Assembly (NCBI GenBank): GCA_022559845.1
Contig: CM040118.1
Coordinates: forward strand, 236,825,224 to 236,889,223
DNA length: 64,000 nt
Source: Amorphophallus konjac
Taxonomy: Eukaryota; Streptophyta; Magnoliopsida; Alismatales; Araceae
Direction of reading: 5' to 3'
Below, in pieces: positions 1-11,552 of this stretch. Under the pieces are notes generated by a model. It was not told the origin of the DNA. It worked only from the letters and a program-made list of their open reading frames with translations, and searched no databases. The translations under genes were made by a program, and so were the position numbers. Each line of letters starts with the position of its first letter. Position 1 is the first letter of the stretch.

Positions 1-659
1 CTCTCTCCCCTCTCTCCTCGCGTTTCTCTCATTTCTCTCCCTCCGTTCTCTCTCCTCCCTTCTACTCTCCCCCAGGCGCATGACCTGCGTGGAGTTGGGT
101 GAGGTGGCGATGGCGTGGAGCTGTTAGAGGCGTGATGGCGCGAGTATCAGAGCGTAGCGTTGGCACGATCCTGTTCGTGGATTCAAAGTCAACGTGGGTT
201 GTTCATGTGATGGTTTTCGGAGTGGTGTGGCCATTTCGACTCGCGAGATCTTCAGTGGAGATAGGGGGATATATGCTCTACATGTTTCCTGCTTTCCCTC
301 GTGATTTGGAGCCGAACGGTGCGAGTTTGAGTGAGTTTTGCCATGTTTGGGTGAAATGCATGTTCGGGGGGTGTGAGCCGTGTTCGCCGTTCCTGGCGAC
401 AGTTTGTAGTTTAAATGGTTTCATTTGAACCCCTAGCATGTTGGAATTCGTTCCCGTCAGTTTTACTGTGTTTGGTTGAGAATCTGGGCCGATATGAGCT
501 CGGTTGTCCACGTGAGTCGTTTTGGGTCAATTCGTGGGAATCGCCCGTTTCTTGCAGTTTTGTGCATGGTTTGATCCCTTTCGGCTTATGGAAGGTTGAT
601 ATTGAGTCTAGGAATGTTTCCCCATTGTTTAGACGCGATTGAGGAGTGGAAAAACTGGG

Positions 660-1165
660 TTTTGGGTAGTCCTGCGGTTTTCTCGCCGGAACGGTTTGGC
701 GGCCTTACCAGAGACTGCTATTTGAGCTTGGCGGCCCTCTGGCGACCGTTAGGTGGAGTTCCAGTGTCGGTTTGGTTTAGCGATCTTGCGACCGACCGCA
801 ACCCTGGTTTAGCGGCCCTTGGGTGGCCGCTATTTGAGGTTTTAAGTCGGTTTGAATCGGTTTAGGCTAGCGGTCTAGCTCCAGACCGCTAGGTGGCTTT
901 GGCGGCCATATGAGGACCATCATTTGAGTGAAACAGTCCCAAGGAGACCGTTATCTAGGTTTAGTCAGTTTGCCCGATTAGTGGGTTGACTGGGAATAGC
1001 GGCCAGGTTATGACCGCTAAATCCAGCTTGCGGCCCTAAGGAGACCGCCTGGTGCAATTAGCAGCCTCAGGCAGACCGCAAGGTACCTGTTGCTCTATGT
1101 TGAGGGTAGCGGCCCTTTGGATGACCGCCATTTTGGTTTAGCATCCAAGGGTAAGACCGCCACCA
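660..1165. repeat. Array of about eleven GCGGCC...GACCGC palindromes in LTR G
   Basis: About eleven imperfect inverted repeats of roughly 25 bp, spaced about 40-50 bp apart. Each has a left arm like TAGCGGCC, a variable centre of 8-12 bp and a right arm like GACCGCTA. Clear examples lie near 810-835, 865-885, 995-1020 and 1105-1130. Several are followed by TTTGAG or AGGTGG, so the unit is larger than the palindrome. They lie downstream of the CT-rich leader and would be in the transcript, able to fold into hairpins. Confidence 0.75.
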
Positions 1166-2172
1166 GTCTAGAGTGTTCTTTTGTGTTGATTTGGTTTTCG
1201 ATTAATTGGCTTCGAACCCATTATTAGCCCATTATTACGTGGATGTCTTGGACGTCCTATGAGGGCTGTGACCGTGTTATAAGGTGTCTGGGAGTGCCAT
1301 TGCACTACGCAGTGTTTTGTATTATTTCGAGGGTCATTATGGTTTTTGGTCAACCCGGTTGTGACCTAGTGGTTGACACGTGACCTCGTGAGCGTCTCGT
1401 CTATCCTATGAGGATCGAGACCTAGTTTTAGACGCTTGGAGGTAATGTCTTACCTCGGTTTACATGCCATGTGGTTTGAGGGCTTTGGTAATCCCTCATG
1501 TTCCGTGTTTCGGGTTATGCAGAATTGTGAGTCCGGTGAGCGGCCCGGAGGCCGTGGACTTTCATTATTGCTATTATGGATCCGGTTGCTCTATGCCATC
1601 ATCCATAATATGTTTCTCGTGATTTTTGGCTTAGGGACTAGGCTGATTAACAACGTGATGCTGTGATGTGTGCGAGGATCTTGACCCTAGTCTTCTGACT
1701 CACGGATCATTGTGTCAGTAGGTCTAGTTAAATGTCCTGAGTCTGGTAGCAGTTGTATACTGCATTCTGCTCTGTAGTACGGGCGACATGTGCTTGCTTA
1801 CCCTGTCTGTACTTCAGTGTTCACTGTTTTGAGTCTCTGTGTCTAGTGATCCTCCACTAGTCGTAGCATGACGACACCTTCCGGTGTGTCGGCCCACTTG
1901 GGAGTGGTGGCGGTGCACTTCCCGGTAGAGACGGTTTATGGGTTGGTTGCTGTGGGCCCCTTTGTCTTATCGTTAGAGTCCAACGGGAGGGGAAAACCAG
2001 CTAGAGGCCTGGCTCAAGACATTGGACTTGTGTGTGCAGACGTGGTCAGGGGCGTTGGACAGACGCCGACGGGCGTGACCCTGACTAGTAACTCGTTACT
2101 GTTATCCCTTGTACTTGGTTCTTGTTGAGTGTCTCAGCAACCACCGTTCTAGGCGTGTGGGAGATACCTGTG

Positions 2173-2177
2173 GCACA
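2173..2177. repeat. Target-site duplication of element F, left copy (GCACA)
   Basis: Five bases directly before the TG of the 5' LTR. The matching five bases after the 3' LTR (34808-34812) are GCATA, one transition different. This ties the two outer LTRs to one insertion event into LTR G. Confidence 0.75.
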
Positions 2178-2436
2178 TGTAGACACGCTATTCCTGACGT
2201 CTCCTGAGGAAGTCTCATATCACTATACAACGCCCCGCGACGGCTTACGCGTTTTGAATCACTTGAGTGCTTCCTTTTCTTGAGTCTTCTTCCGCCCTTT
2301 TCGGCATCTAGAATCGTCTCGTCACGGCATTCGGATGGCATCAACACCAATCGGACGCACCGGAAGGTTCCAGAACCAGGAAGATGGTCTGGCAGTCGGC
2401 TGCCGAAGCCTTTTTTAGGGGACCCGGGGGGTCTTC

Positions 2437-2941
2437 ATGGAGGCGTCCAGGCTCCTGGACGCCTCCATTACTTGAATTTATTTAATAACACAAAAAATAC
2501 ATATAAAAATATAAAAATTAATGGAGGCGTCCAGGCCCCTGGACGCCTCCATGAAAACAAATATAAAAAATACAAAATGCCAGCTTTGGCATAAAAACAA
2601 AACAAAAAATAAAAATAATATACTTATGGAGGCGTCCTGGCCCCTGGACGCCTCCATCAACTCCTTCACGGGCGACGGCCACCAAACGACGGATGTAAAA
2701 AATTCAAATTATGGATACGTCCAGCCAGCTGGACGCGCCCATGTCTGAATCACGAGGCGCCGTTCACGAAACCACGCGTTGTGCCAAACCGCGTGCGGCC
2801 GTCGGTGGGGTTCGGTGGACCTGTTGGAGGCGTCCGGGGCCCTGGACGCCTCCATAAAAATACTCCAAAAAAATAAATAAAAATAGAATAAAATATTAGT
2901 TCGGCCCTGATGGAGGTGTCCAGGGTCCTGGACGCCTCCAC
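2437..2941. repeat. Six 32-bp GC-rich palindromes in the U3 of F
   Basis: Copies at 2437-2468, 2521-2552, 2626-2657, 2711-2742, 2824-2855 and 2910-2941. The best are perfect: 15-bp arms (ATGGAGGCGTCCAGG and its reverse complement) around a 2-bp centre. The fourth is degenerate. They stand in very AT-rich spacers, some with runs such as AAAAATAAAAATA. The last one ends 12 bp before the TATA box. The arrangement is kept in the 3' LTR. Confidence 0.95.
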
Positions 2942-2953
2942 CCTCCGAAGCCC

Positions 2954-2961
2954 TATAAATA
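2954..2961 (+). promoter_or_regulatory. TATA box of the F 5' LTR
   Basis: TATAAATA followed by a GC-rich start region, directly downstream of the palindrome array. It is conserved at 33551 in the 3' LTR, so it is the probable promoter of the genomic RNA. Confidence 0.8.
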
Positions 2962-3587
2962 GAGGCCCATCCCCTCAGTTCTGGGGGAGCTTCTAAGAGA
3001 TCCGATAGGCTGCCGGAGCCCAGAGGCTACCGGAGTCATTTCTAACCCGTGGGGTCTTTTGTAGGTGGAGGTTCTGCCGACTTCTCGGGTGCCCACGCTC
3101 GCGAGAGGAAGGTCGTCTTCAACCACCGTGCTTCCACATCGTTCCCACGCTGCCGGAGCTCCGCCGGATTTCACCATCGGCTCCTCCAATAAGCCTTTTC
3201 TTCCCCTTTTTTCTCCATAGCTCTTTACATTCATCATACTGCATCCTCTATCTCCCTACATAAGGGCACCGTCTCTTGCATACTTCTTGCATTCATCATC
3301 GCATTTTCCTCCTACTCGAGTCCGAGAGGGGTTTAAAACCACACCAACCAGGTGTGTGTCAGGTCACGATCTTGTTACTTTTATTGCAAGGAATTGTTAC
3401 TACACTGCCATTTTCTAATTCCGTTCGTTTATTGTGCACTGTTTTGTAAGGGTAACCAAGGAAAGCCCTCTCCGTCGGCCGGCCGAAGGGGGAGGAAGAA
3501 GCAACCCGCCATCTCCCGCTCTTGAGGTAGGCGCGATCACTTTCTTTATTTTTGGGGTCTTTTGGCCCCTAGCGATCACATCTTATT

Positions 3588-4050
3588 CTCGAGGCCACGG
3601 CGAGTCATTTCCCCAATGGCCGTTTAAATTCCCGTTCTTATATTCTCTTTATATTCTGTTATATTCTGCTCATATTCTCGAGGCCGCGGCGAGTCACTTC
3701 CCCAATGGCCGTTTAAATTCCCGTTCTTATATGTTATATTCTTATCTATTCATATTTTCGAGGCCGCGGCGAGTCACTTCCCCAATGGCCGTTTAAATTC
3801 CCGTTCTTATATGTTATATTCTTATCTATTCATATTCTCGAGGCTGCGGCGAGTCACTTCCCCAATGGCCGTTTAAATTTTCGCTCTTATATTCTCTTTA
3901 TATTTTGCTATATTCTTATCTGCTCATACTCTCGAGGCCGCGGCGAGTCACTTCCCCAATGGTTGTTTCAATTCTTGCTATTTAATTTCTGCACCATTCC
4001 CGTCCCCCTGAGGCCGCGGCGAGTCACTTCCCGCTATGACCGTTTAACCC
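3588..4050 (+). repeat. 80-bp tandem repeats in R-U5 of F
   Basis: Six degenerate units of about 80-90 bp. Each contains TCGAGGCCGCGGCGAGTCA, then CTTCCCCAATGGCCGTTTAA and an AT-rich tail TTCTTATAT. The GC-rich head is itself partly palindromic (CTCG..CCGCGG..CGAG). The same six units occur in the 3' LTR at about 34184-34645. Confidence 0.85.
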
Positions 4051-4210
4051 CCATATCTTGCTATATTACATTTGTCTCGCTCGCCCAGCCGGAGCAATCT
4101 CCCGTGGTGGCCCCTTCTCTTTTATCTTATTTCTGTGTTGCAGCAAACAAAAGAGGAGCCCGCGCGCTCCGCGTCCTCTTCGCTCTCCGAACCGCGTGAC
4201 GTCGCTCACA

Positions 4211-4803
4211 GATTGGCGATCACGGTGGGACCGCTACTGCTTCCTTTCAGCTACCCTTGCAAGTTCGGCACCATCCGTGCCTCTCCACCTTGGCGCCCGC
4301 GCGCGCCCCCGTTGTGCTCACGGCAGCACTGTCAGTTGTGATTGGTTGTTTGTTTATTATATGTCTGTTATTTCTGTTGTTTTCCCACTCCATATCTCTG
4401 TCAGCATTTCATTGCATGCATCCATCCCTCTTTTCTATCCTTTTTTCATTTTTTTGAGGATCACCCTTTCCCGGTGAAGGAAGGACTCTCCGTTTGAGAA
4501 TTCCTCTCAACGGACTAGAACCTCCTCCACTGGGACCTCCGTAAGTCCCCGACATCGAAGAATCTCCTCTTCGTTCACTGGGCTGGTTGTACCATTGAAG
4601 TTCTCCGGAGTTAGTCATCCCATTCGTGGTGAGACGAGAGACCCTAGCTGACACGGCGGTGAAACAAAAATAAACTAGGGTCCCTATTTTGTGTGAACTT
4701 CGGATCTCGCTAAAAACAAAAAAAAATCATCAAAATCAAAACACAAAAAAAGGCGTAAAGGCATCCACTTGTTTGATAATCTCTGCTACCTGCTTGCTAG
4801 TGT
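4211..4803 (+). other. Primer-binding region and leader of F
   Basis: Immediately after the LTR comes GATTGGCGATCACGGTGGGA, in the position and style of the TGGCGCC-type primer sites of Tat/Athila elements, though it is not the canonical sequence and the cognate tRNA is unclear. The rest of the leader to the gag ATG shows no ORF I would defend. It is CT-rich in its first half and A-rich at 4700-4760. Confidence 0.6.
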
Positions 4804-6744
4804 ATGTTTTTACGTTCTGGGAAAACTGTGAGCATGGCTCACGAGTCTTTTGAGGAGTACCACCCTAGTCGTGGTTTGTCAGCCGACCCGCGAGTCTATG
4901 CTATGGACTCGGGTCCTTCTCATGAGCCCTCGCATGAGGTGCAGGTTATTGCCGGGGACACGTCCCCACCACATGATATCTCTTCCTTACTGGGCGTCCT
5001 CGCCAACACGGAGCTTACCTCTGAACAGCCCCAGGCCTTCCAGGCCATTCTGAAGGGGAAATCTGTTTCCCCCACGCCCCAGGAATCAACTCCGGCCATC
5101 GCACCTCTCCAAGAGTCCATGCAGGCCATTCCATCTCCTTCATTGGCACAAGACATCTAGTCTCCCTCGCTTCAAGGACAAGCAAGCCAACAACCACCAT
5201 CATTCCTGTTCCCGTCACAATCTCAAACTCCCGTTGTTCCCCACACACCGATTAAGCCAGGGCCAACTGTCGGCGGTCCGATAGCTCCCTCTCATTCTGG
5301 GTTCCCCCCTCAAGTCTCCGGGAGACAGTTTCTCCCCCAGTGGCAAGTGCCACCTTCACCTCCAGAGGAGCTCGCCCAATCGCTCCTCAATAGGTTCAAT
5401 CGCATGGACGAGCAGTTTCAAAATCTGAGAAGGATGGTGGACGTGAAAGCCACCCCGGAGGTTGCTTTGCCAATCCTTCCCGTCATTCATCTTCCTCCCT
5501 CTGAAATACCCACGTACCGCAGATACAATGGTACCGGCAACCCCTTCATTCACCTCAAGGATTTCATGTATGAATCCTCCTATTGGCAAAACGATCAGAG
5601 GTCCCTAGCATACCTCTTTCGGAGATCATTGGATGGTCCCGCGCTTGAGTGGTTCTATTCCTTGGAGCCCCGCGAGGCCGAGAATTTTGAAATAGTCCAG
5701 AGAAGGTTCTTGCAGAAATATAGGGATAGGGTCGGTCCCTCACTCTCCATTACCGACCTAGTGGCCGAAAAGATGAAGCCCGACGAGGATTTTGTCCGCT
5801 ATGCTGATAGATGGAGGTCTCTGGCGGAAAGAATAAGGGATACCCTCTCCGAGCCCGAACAAGTGAAGATGATTGTGTCTAATGCAACCCCACAGTTCAG
5901 ACACGTCCTGGCCATGAATAAACTTACTACAATGGAGGAACTCTATGAAAGGGCCCGGTACATCCAAACCCAGTTAAAAGACTCCCCCATTATGAACATG
6001 TTTGAGTCACCGAAGCCCAAAGTGGTCAGAAAGACAGGCGCTGGTGTCCCGGGTGGAGCCACAGAAGGGGTCTTGACAAATGAGCAAGTGGGTGCGGTCA
6101 ACAATGCCAACTATGCAGTCAACCTAAGGCCTCCACAAATGCCCCGACTTCCCCTCCAACCAGGTCCTTTCCCTCTTCGTCCTCCACCCCAAAATAATCC
6201 ACCCCAGGATAATATGCCTCCATTACGTCAACCCCAGCAACAACAACCACAACCTCAGCAACAACAACCACCGCTTCAGTACAACCAAGTTCCACCCCCG
6301 GGGAACTATGGTCCCCAACAGCAACAAAGGAGGCTAGTCGGTCCCAAGAGAGCCTACTATCCACCATTGCCAGAAACCTTAGTAGACATTTTTAATGCCC
6401 TCATGGCATCAAACCAACTCGCCCTACCCAGAGAAAGGCCCGTGTGGCCCCCGAATGTTGATACCTCCAAATACTGCGTCTACCACAGGCAGCCAGGACA
6501 CACAGTAGAGTACTGCTTCCATTTCAAAGATTACATCCACGATATGAATGATGAACATCAAATAGATTGGGATGAAATGAGACGATACGTCGCCGCTCTC
6601 AAGGCCAGGAGACCTCATCATAGGCCACATCAGCAGTTACAACAGCAGTAGCAGCAGCAACCACAACAACAACAACAGCCTCAGCAGGCCCCACAACAAC
6701 AGCCCGACATGGGCATAATCCAGAATCCATTACCAGAGCACTAA
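4804..6744 (+). pseudogene. gag: gag of element F (Tat/Ogre type), interrupted by stops
   Basis: Capsid/nucleocapsid precursor. The reading frame opens at ATG 4804 (MFLRSGKTVS) and runs to TAA 6742-6744, broken by TAG at 5158 and TAG at 6649. The core capsid region (about 5510-5970) has the retrotransposon gag pattern, with YRRYNGTGNPFIHLKDF, LEWFYSLEP and YADRWRSLAERI. A proline/glutamine-rich stretch follows. A single zinc-knuckle-like motif, CVYHRQPGHTVEYCFHFK, lies near 6475-6530, as is usual for Tat Gag. The second TAG sits inside a CAG/CAA glutamine run, so both stops look like single C-to-T changes from CAG. The frame is shared with the protease region downstream, which suggests one ancestral gag-pro ORF. 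Confidence 0.85.
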
Positions 6745-9165
6745 CAGCCCAATCATCAGGTTAACCCCATCTCCTCCTTCCCGGAGGTCGGGAGAGAGCA
6801 GGTGTGGCACCAGGAAAGTACCTCCATTCTTTCTACCGCCAATCCTATCATCACGCAACACCCTTGCCTTGCCCGGGTAGCACCTCTCTCTCATCAACCC
6901 GCGTCAGTATCACCTTCACCATTTCCACTACCATTACGCCCTCTCATACGTACCCCGATCCCCTATCAACCGACACTCTCCACTACACCTTCACACCCTC
7001 TCATCTTCTCCCACTCCCCCACTTTACCATCCACCTCAACCACATTTACCCCTACGCCTTCTAAACCCCTTATCATCCGTCAACCATACATAACCCCGTC
7101 TTTCTCCACCATATCACCACTAATGCCTTCAAAATCACTCATTACCCATCACCCACCTCAAAATCATTGCCCGCTTCAAGCCCTACCCACTTCTACTTCG
7201 TCTCCACCTCCACCTTCCAGACCCCTTATCCTTCATAATCCGCGCGATATCCCCTCTACCTCCACCATGCCTCCACCTAACAAACCCCTCATCAGAATCC
7301 CTGCTCCCGTCATCACCCCTGCTTCATCAACCATTCCTCCACCACTACCCCTCAAATCCCTGTTATAACCCACTGCTACCCCCACAGAGGTACAAAAGCC
7401 GCAGGCAATGGTGCTCCGGAGTGGAAGGATTTTCCACAGGGTTTTCCCCCACAACAGTCAGAATCCTGAGCAATCTCAGCCAGAGAAGGATGATGGAGAA
7501 CAACCAGAAAGAGCTATCCCTGGAACACAGTATGGTCTATTGAAACACTTGGACAAGACGCCTGCTCGGATCTCCATCCTGGAGCTACTTCAAAGATCCA
7601 CATCCCACCAGGCAGCATTAATGGAGTACCTTCAAAGGGTCATGGTGAATGAGGACCTCCCTGTAGAAAAGATCTCTACTGTCCTGACCCCAACGGACAC
7701 ACAACCGGCCATCATGTTCCACAACTACGAGCTTGCTCCCAAGGAAGCTCGAAAATATGCACTGTGCATTTAAATAAAAATTAATTGGGTATCCATAAAC
7801 CCGTGTCTTGTGGACATGGGTGCGTCCATAAATGTGATCTCCATGAGCACTCTTCAGTTGTGTGGGATCGACGAGGAACAAATAAGACCTTCCTCGATCA
7901 CGGTCACGGCTTATGATAATAGCAAAAGGCTGCCGCAGGGGATGATTATTCTGAAGGTAGAACTAGGCCCCATGTCAATTCCCATGGAATTCCATGTCCT
8001 CGACATGGACCCCACATTCAAGGCTATACTGGGTCGCCCTTACATCGAAGCCATGAACGCTGTGCCTTCCACCAACCATCAGTGCCTGAAGTTTCCTTAC
8101 AATGAGAGGATTATTAAAGTGGTCAGTACACCTGTCCTTCACACAGTGGATGCTATCAACACCTCTCTGCCCTCTGTTTGGCCATCTCATCGTCCCATAT
8201 TGTCACTACTAGACGTACGTGATTCATCTCACGTTCCACTAGCACCAAAGGAGCCGGTCAGAGCAACCGCAACATCATATCTCCCTTTTCACTCCAAAGG
8301 GTGGGAGATTATGAGGAACATCGGCTACCAACAGGGTAAAGGCCTGGGCGCACAGTTACAGGGTAGGCTCAAACTGCCAAAGGAAATTAGGCCGAACCGC
8401 AGGTTTGGCCTAGGCTTCAAAGGACCGTTCAAGGCGGATTGGAAGCCCCTCACATGGACTCTATCAAACCACTTCAACAGAGGGCATGTTGTTCAGATGG
8501 GAGATTACCCACGAGAAGCATATGGGAGATCACATGCTGTATATTTGGCTGAAAAATGTCTGAGGATCACCAAAAGTGGCAAGATCAAAGATCCGAAATG
8601 CGAGTGGAACAAATGGTTCGACATACGGGACATTTCCGTTGCACTGGAAAGGATGTTCTCATCTCCGCAGCTTGAAGGACCACCATTGATCTCCGGAATA
8701 CCAGAGAATATTACCACTCTTGCCAAGGTTCCAAACTATCCTCGTCCTTGCCAGAAGGACCCTGTCATCAACGGATCCTCATCCGTCCTCAACATTGCCG
8801 TCGACGGCTCATTAGCCGCCATCTTCTCCATCCACTCGTCTCAGCCTTTGCTGATATCTTCTTCCTGGGCCAGACAATTGTCTGATGATCTTCCCAGGTC
8901 CCCTTCTTTGTTTACATACCTACGCGGGCTTTTCAACCCGCGCCAGGTCTTCAACCATGATCTGCTCTATGAGCCTCACAATCCTCTAGCCATAACCACT
9001 TTTCTCTCTCCTCCAATCTCTTTTCACTGCTTTGTCATTAAAAATGAAAACGAAAAAAAAATGTCAATTTTTAAACTCCCCAACAACACATCTTCGTTGA
9101 GGAAACCTCCTACATCTCCCACGGGTGCGTCCCGCCCTGCGGACCACCCGTCCAAGGTCCGATGA
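6745..9165 (+). pseudogene. pro: Pro/Ser-rich linker, aspartic protease and G-patch of F
   Basis: Same frame as gag. 6745-7365 encodes a low-complexity Pro/Ser/Thr-rich linker and ends in TAA 7366. 7408 opens a second MVLRSG-like start resembling the gag N terminus. TAA at 7771 precedes a retropepsin-like domain with VDMGASINVI (about 7807-7836), where the usual D-T/S-G-A is D-M-G-A, then AILGRPYIEAMNA (about 8020-8060). A G-patch follows at about 8300-8380 (GWEIMRNIGYQQGKGLGAQL). The remainder to 9165 is of unknown function. The ORF ends in TGA overlapping the ATG of pol (ATGA at 9162-9165). Three in-frame stops and the Thr-to-Met-like change make it inactive as it stands. Confidence 0.8.
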
Positions 9166-11552
9166 GCGACCTTTTCTACCCCTCCTCTGAGGGGTCTTCT
9201 CCTGTACATTCTACACCATCCTCTTCATCTTCCTCTTCTTCTGTAAATATTGTCAGTCAATCTAGGAATGATAGGCCAAGGGTAGTACCTAGGAAGAAAT
9301 CCAAGGGTAGGCAGATCCCTCGTCGATTCCTTCTGGATTTAGCCGCCAGATGTCAGGCCCTTCTTGCCATCCCCCAGTTGTTAGAAAATCCCATCCAGCT
9401 ACCGAAAATAGAATGTGAGGGCGACTGTGCATTTGATGAAGGGTATGGAGTCTACGAGATCACGGATGAAGAATGCCCCACTGAAGATGAGGGTGAAGAA
9501 TATGAGGATGCGGCGGGCGCATACGCTAGTGGAATGAGGAGATTCGACGAGCCGTCAGCCGCCGTAGAAGAATCCACCAAAGAAGTCAACTTGGGAACTG
9601 AGGAAGACCCTAGGATCATCCTCATAAGTGACAACCTACCACCCTCTGAAGAAGAGGCATTAATTAAAGTTCTTAAGGAATATAAGGACACGTTTGCATG
9701 GAGCTACGAGGATATGCCGGGTCTAGATTCAACCTTGGTCGAACACCGTTTAACCCTAAAACCAGGGTCCGTCTCGGTAAAACAAAGGTTAAGGCGTTTC
9801 CACCCTAAGATGGCTTTGAAAATGAAAGAAGAGGTCGATAAGCTCCACAAAGCCAGGTTCATTAGAGTCATCCTTTATCCTCAATGGATGGCGAACATTG
9901 TCCCGGTCATGAAAAAAGATGGGAAAGTCAGGATTTGTATCGACTTCCGGGACCTTAACCGCGCGTGTCCAAAAGATGATTTTCCCTTACCTCACATTGA
10001 TGTGTTGATCGATAACACGACAGACTACGAGACCCTCTCGTTCATGGATGGATTTTCAAGATATAATCAAATTCGTTTGGCAGAAGAGGATCAGGAGAAG
10101 ACGTCATTCACTACCCCTTGGGGAACATATTGTTACGTGGTCATGCCGTTCGGATTAAAGAATGCTGGAGCTACTTACCAAAGAGCGATGATGGCCATAT
10201 TTCATGACATGATGCACATATATCTGGAAGTGTATGTGGATGACTTATTGGTGAAATCAAGGACCAGGATGGAACATCCAGAAGTTTTGGCGAAGGTCTT
10301 GCAGAGGTCAAGGGAGTTCCAATTGAAAATGAACCCGAAAAAGTGTGTGTTTGGTGTGTCATCGGGTAAGTTGCTGGGGTTCATTGTGAGTAAAAGAGGG
10401 ATCGAGATAGATCCCGACAAAGCTAAGGCTATCAGGGATATGCCGCCTCCCAAGAATTTGAGGGAAGTCCGAGGTTTAATCGGGAGGTTTCAGTTTATTC
10501 ATCGGCTTGTGTCCCAACATTCACAAAGGTGTAGACCTCTCTACAAGTTGACCAAGCCAGGAGTAGAATTCCACTGGAATTCTAAATGTCAGAAAGCTTT
10601 TGAAGGGTTGAAGGAATATTTGGCTAGTCCACCCGTTCTCATTCCACCCAAACCAGAAAAACCTCTGATCCTTTACGTCTCAGTCTTGGATGACTCCGTG
10701 GGAGCCGTCCTCGCACAAGCTGATGAAGAAGGCAAGGAACGGGCAACCTATTACTTGTCCAAACTTCTCAATCCCTGTGAGCAGAAGTACACCGTCATGG
10801 AGAAAACCTGTGCTGCCCTCGTTTGGGTAGTGCAGAAATTGAAGCACTACTTCTTGGCTCATGAGGTCCACTTGATTGCTCGAATGAATCCTATCAAATT
10901 CCTTCTAGAGAAATCCGTCCTTACGGATAGGCTAGCACGTTGGCAAAGTTTTCTCTCTCAGTTCGACATCACCTACATCCAGCAAAAGGTAATTAAATGC
11001 TATGCCATAGCCGAGCATCTCGCTCACCATCCTCTTCCCAAGTTTGATCCCGTCCAATCAGAGTTTCCAGATGAGGAACTAATGTCCGTCAACCAATCAG
11101 ATGAGCCAATGTGGACGCTATATTTTGATGGAGCTCTGAATTCTCAAGGGAGAGGAATCGGTGTCGCCCTCCTGTCGCCTGAAGGCCTCACATTCCCATT
11201 GGCATACCAGCTCAAATTTCTAGTTACCAACAATATAGCCGAATATGAAGCTCTTCCAGCTGGCCTAGAACTCGCCCATTCTTTTCGTATCACTGAGTTG
11301 CGAGTCGTAGGTGATAGTCAACTCATCCTTCGCCAGGTGCTCACTAAATATCGCACTCGCGATCCCAAACTCAAGCCATACCAAGAACTCACTGCTGCCT
11401 TTGCCAAACTGTTCACCAAACTGATCTTTGTTCATGTCCCTCGTCATCAGAATATTCTCACCGGGTTAACGGCTTTGCCGGTCCTCTCAGCAAGTTTATC
11501 CCCTACACTCTTCCTTCTCCCTCTAAAGATGAAGGTTCGATGGAGTTTCTGA
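9162..11552 (+). CDS. pol: RT / RNase H / second (archaeal-type) RNase H polyprotein of F
   Basis: 796-aa open frame. After an acidic N-terminal region it holds reverse transcriptase (about 9740-10470; VRICIDFRDLNRACPKDDFP, MPFGLKNAGATYQRAM, catalytic YVDDLLVKS near 10230), the connection and gypsy RNase H (about 10600-11040), and a second RNase H (about 11110-11460; LYFDGALNSQGRGIG, IAEYEA, VVGDSQL). The double RNase H places it in the Tat/Ogre lineage. The last Asp expected after VPRHQN appears lost and the C terminus is out of frame: another frame continues about 37 codons to a TAA near 11588. Integrase should follow but is not found. Codon integrity is far better than in gag-pro. Confidence 0.85.
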   Translation: MSDLFYPSSEGSSPVHSTPSSSSSSSSVNIVSQSRNDRPRVVPRKKSKGRQIPRRFLLDLAARCQALLAIPQLLENPIQLPKIECEGDCAFDEGYGVYEITDEECPTEDEGEEYEDAAGAYASGMRRFDEPSAAVEESTKEVNLGTEEDPRIILISDNLPPSEEEALIKVLKEYKDTFAWSYEDMPGLDSTLVEHRLTLKPGSVSVKQRLRRFHPKMALKMKEEVDKLHKARFIRVILYPQWMANIVPVMKKDGKVRICIDFRDLNRACPKDDFPLPHIDVLIDNTTDYETLSFMDGFSRYNQIRLAEEDQEKTSFTTPWGTYCYVVMPFGLKNAGATYQRAMMAIFHDMMHIYLEVYVDDLLVKSRTRMEHPEVLAKVLQRSREFQLKMNPKKCVFGVSSGKLLGFIVSKRGIEIDPDKAKAIRDMPPPKNLREVRGLIGRFQFIHRLVSQHSQRCRPLYKLTKPGVEFHWNSKCQKAFEGLKEYLASPPVLIPPKPEKPLILYVSVLDDSVGAVLAQADEEGKERATYYLSKLLNPCEQKYTVMEKTCAALVWVVQKLKHYFLAHEVHLIARMNPIKFLLEKSVLTDRLARWQSFLSQFDITYIQQKVIKCYAIAEHLAHHPLPKFDPVQSEFPDEELMSVNQSDEPMWTLYFDGALNSQGRGIGVALLSPEGLTFPLAYQLKFLVTNNIAEYEALPAGLELAHSFRITELRVVGDSQLILRQVLTKYRTRDPKLKPYQELTAAFAKLFTKLIFVHVPRHQNILTGLTALPVLSASLSPTLFLLPLKMKVRWSF

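Larger units (their letters stand above)
1..2177 (+). mobile_element. LTR of element G, left part (cut by window edge, interrupted by F)
   Basis: Noncoding sequence that reads as the transcribed part of a long gypsy-type LTR. It opens with a CT-rich leader (1-72) like the one that follows the TATA box in the inverted relative at 35640-38117, then an array of GCGGCC palindromes, then a long GT-rich tract. The stretch near 1670-1730 aligns by eye with the reverse complement of 36540-36610, including the shared words CTTGACC, TGACTCA and TAGGTCTAG. The LTR resumes after element F at 34808. No open reading frame here looks real; the short ones are chance. The start lies beyond the window. The orientation call is inference from the CT-rich leader and the primer-site-like sequence at 35604. 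Confidence 0.6.
2178..4210 (+). repeat. 5' LTR of element F
   Basis: 2,033 bp, TG...CA. U3 carries six 32-bp palindromes followed by the TATA box at 2954. The R-U5 part carries about six 80-bp tandem units (3588-4050). The end is set by comparison with the 3' LTR: the two copies agree through CTCACAG and diverge immediately after (ATTGGCG inside, CATAGTG in the flank). Confidence 0.9.

Noticed and set aside
1..72. CT-rich tract as a telomere- or satellite-like repeat
   Set aside because: Irregular CTCTCT/TCCC runs match the post-TATA leader of the related LTR G', so it is a 5' leader.
2437..2941. CRISPR-like array from regularly spaced palindromes
   Set aside because: The repeats are internally palindromic, spacers are low-complexity AT sequence that is the same in both LTRs, and the setting is a plant LTR.
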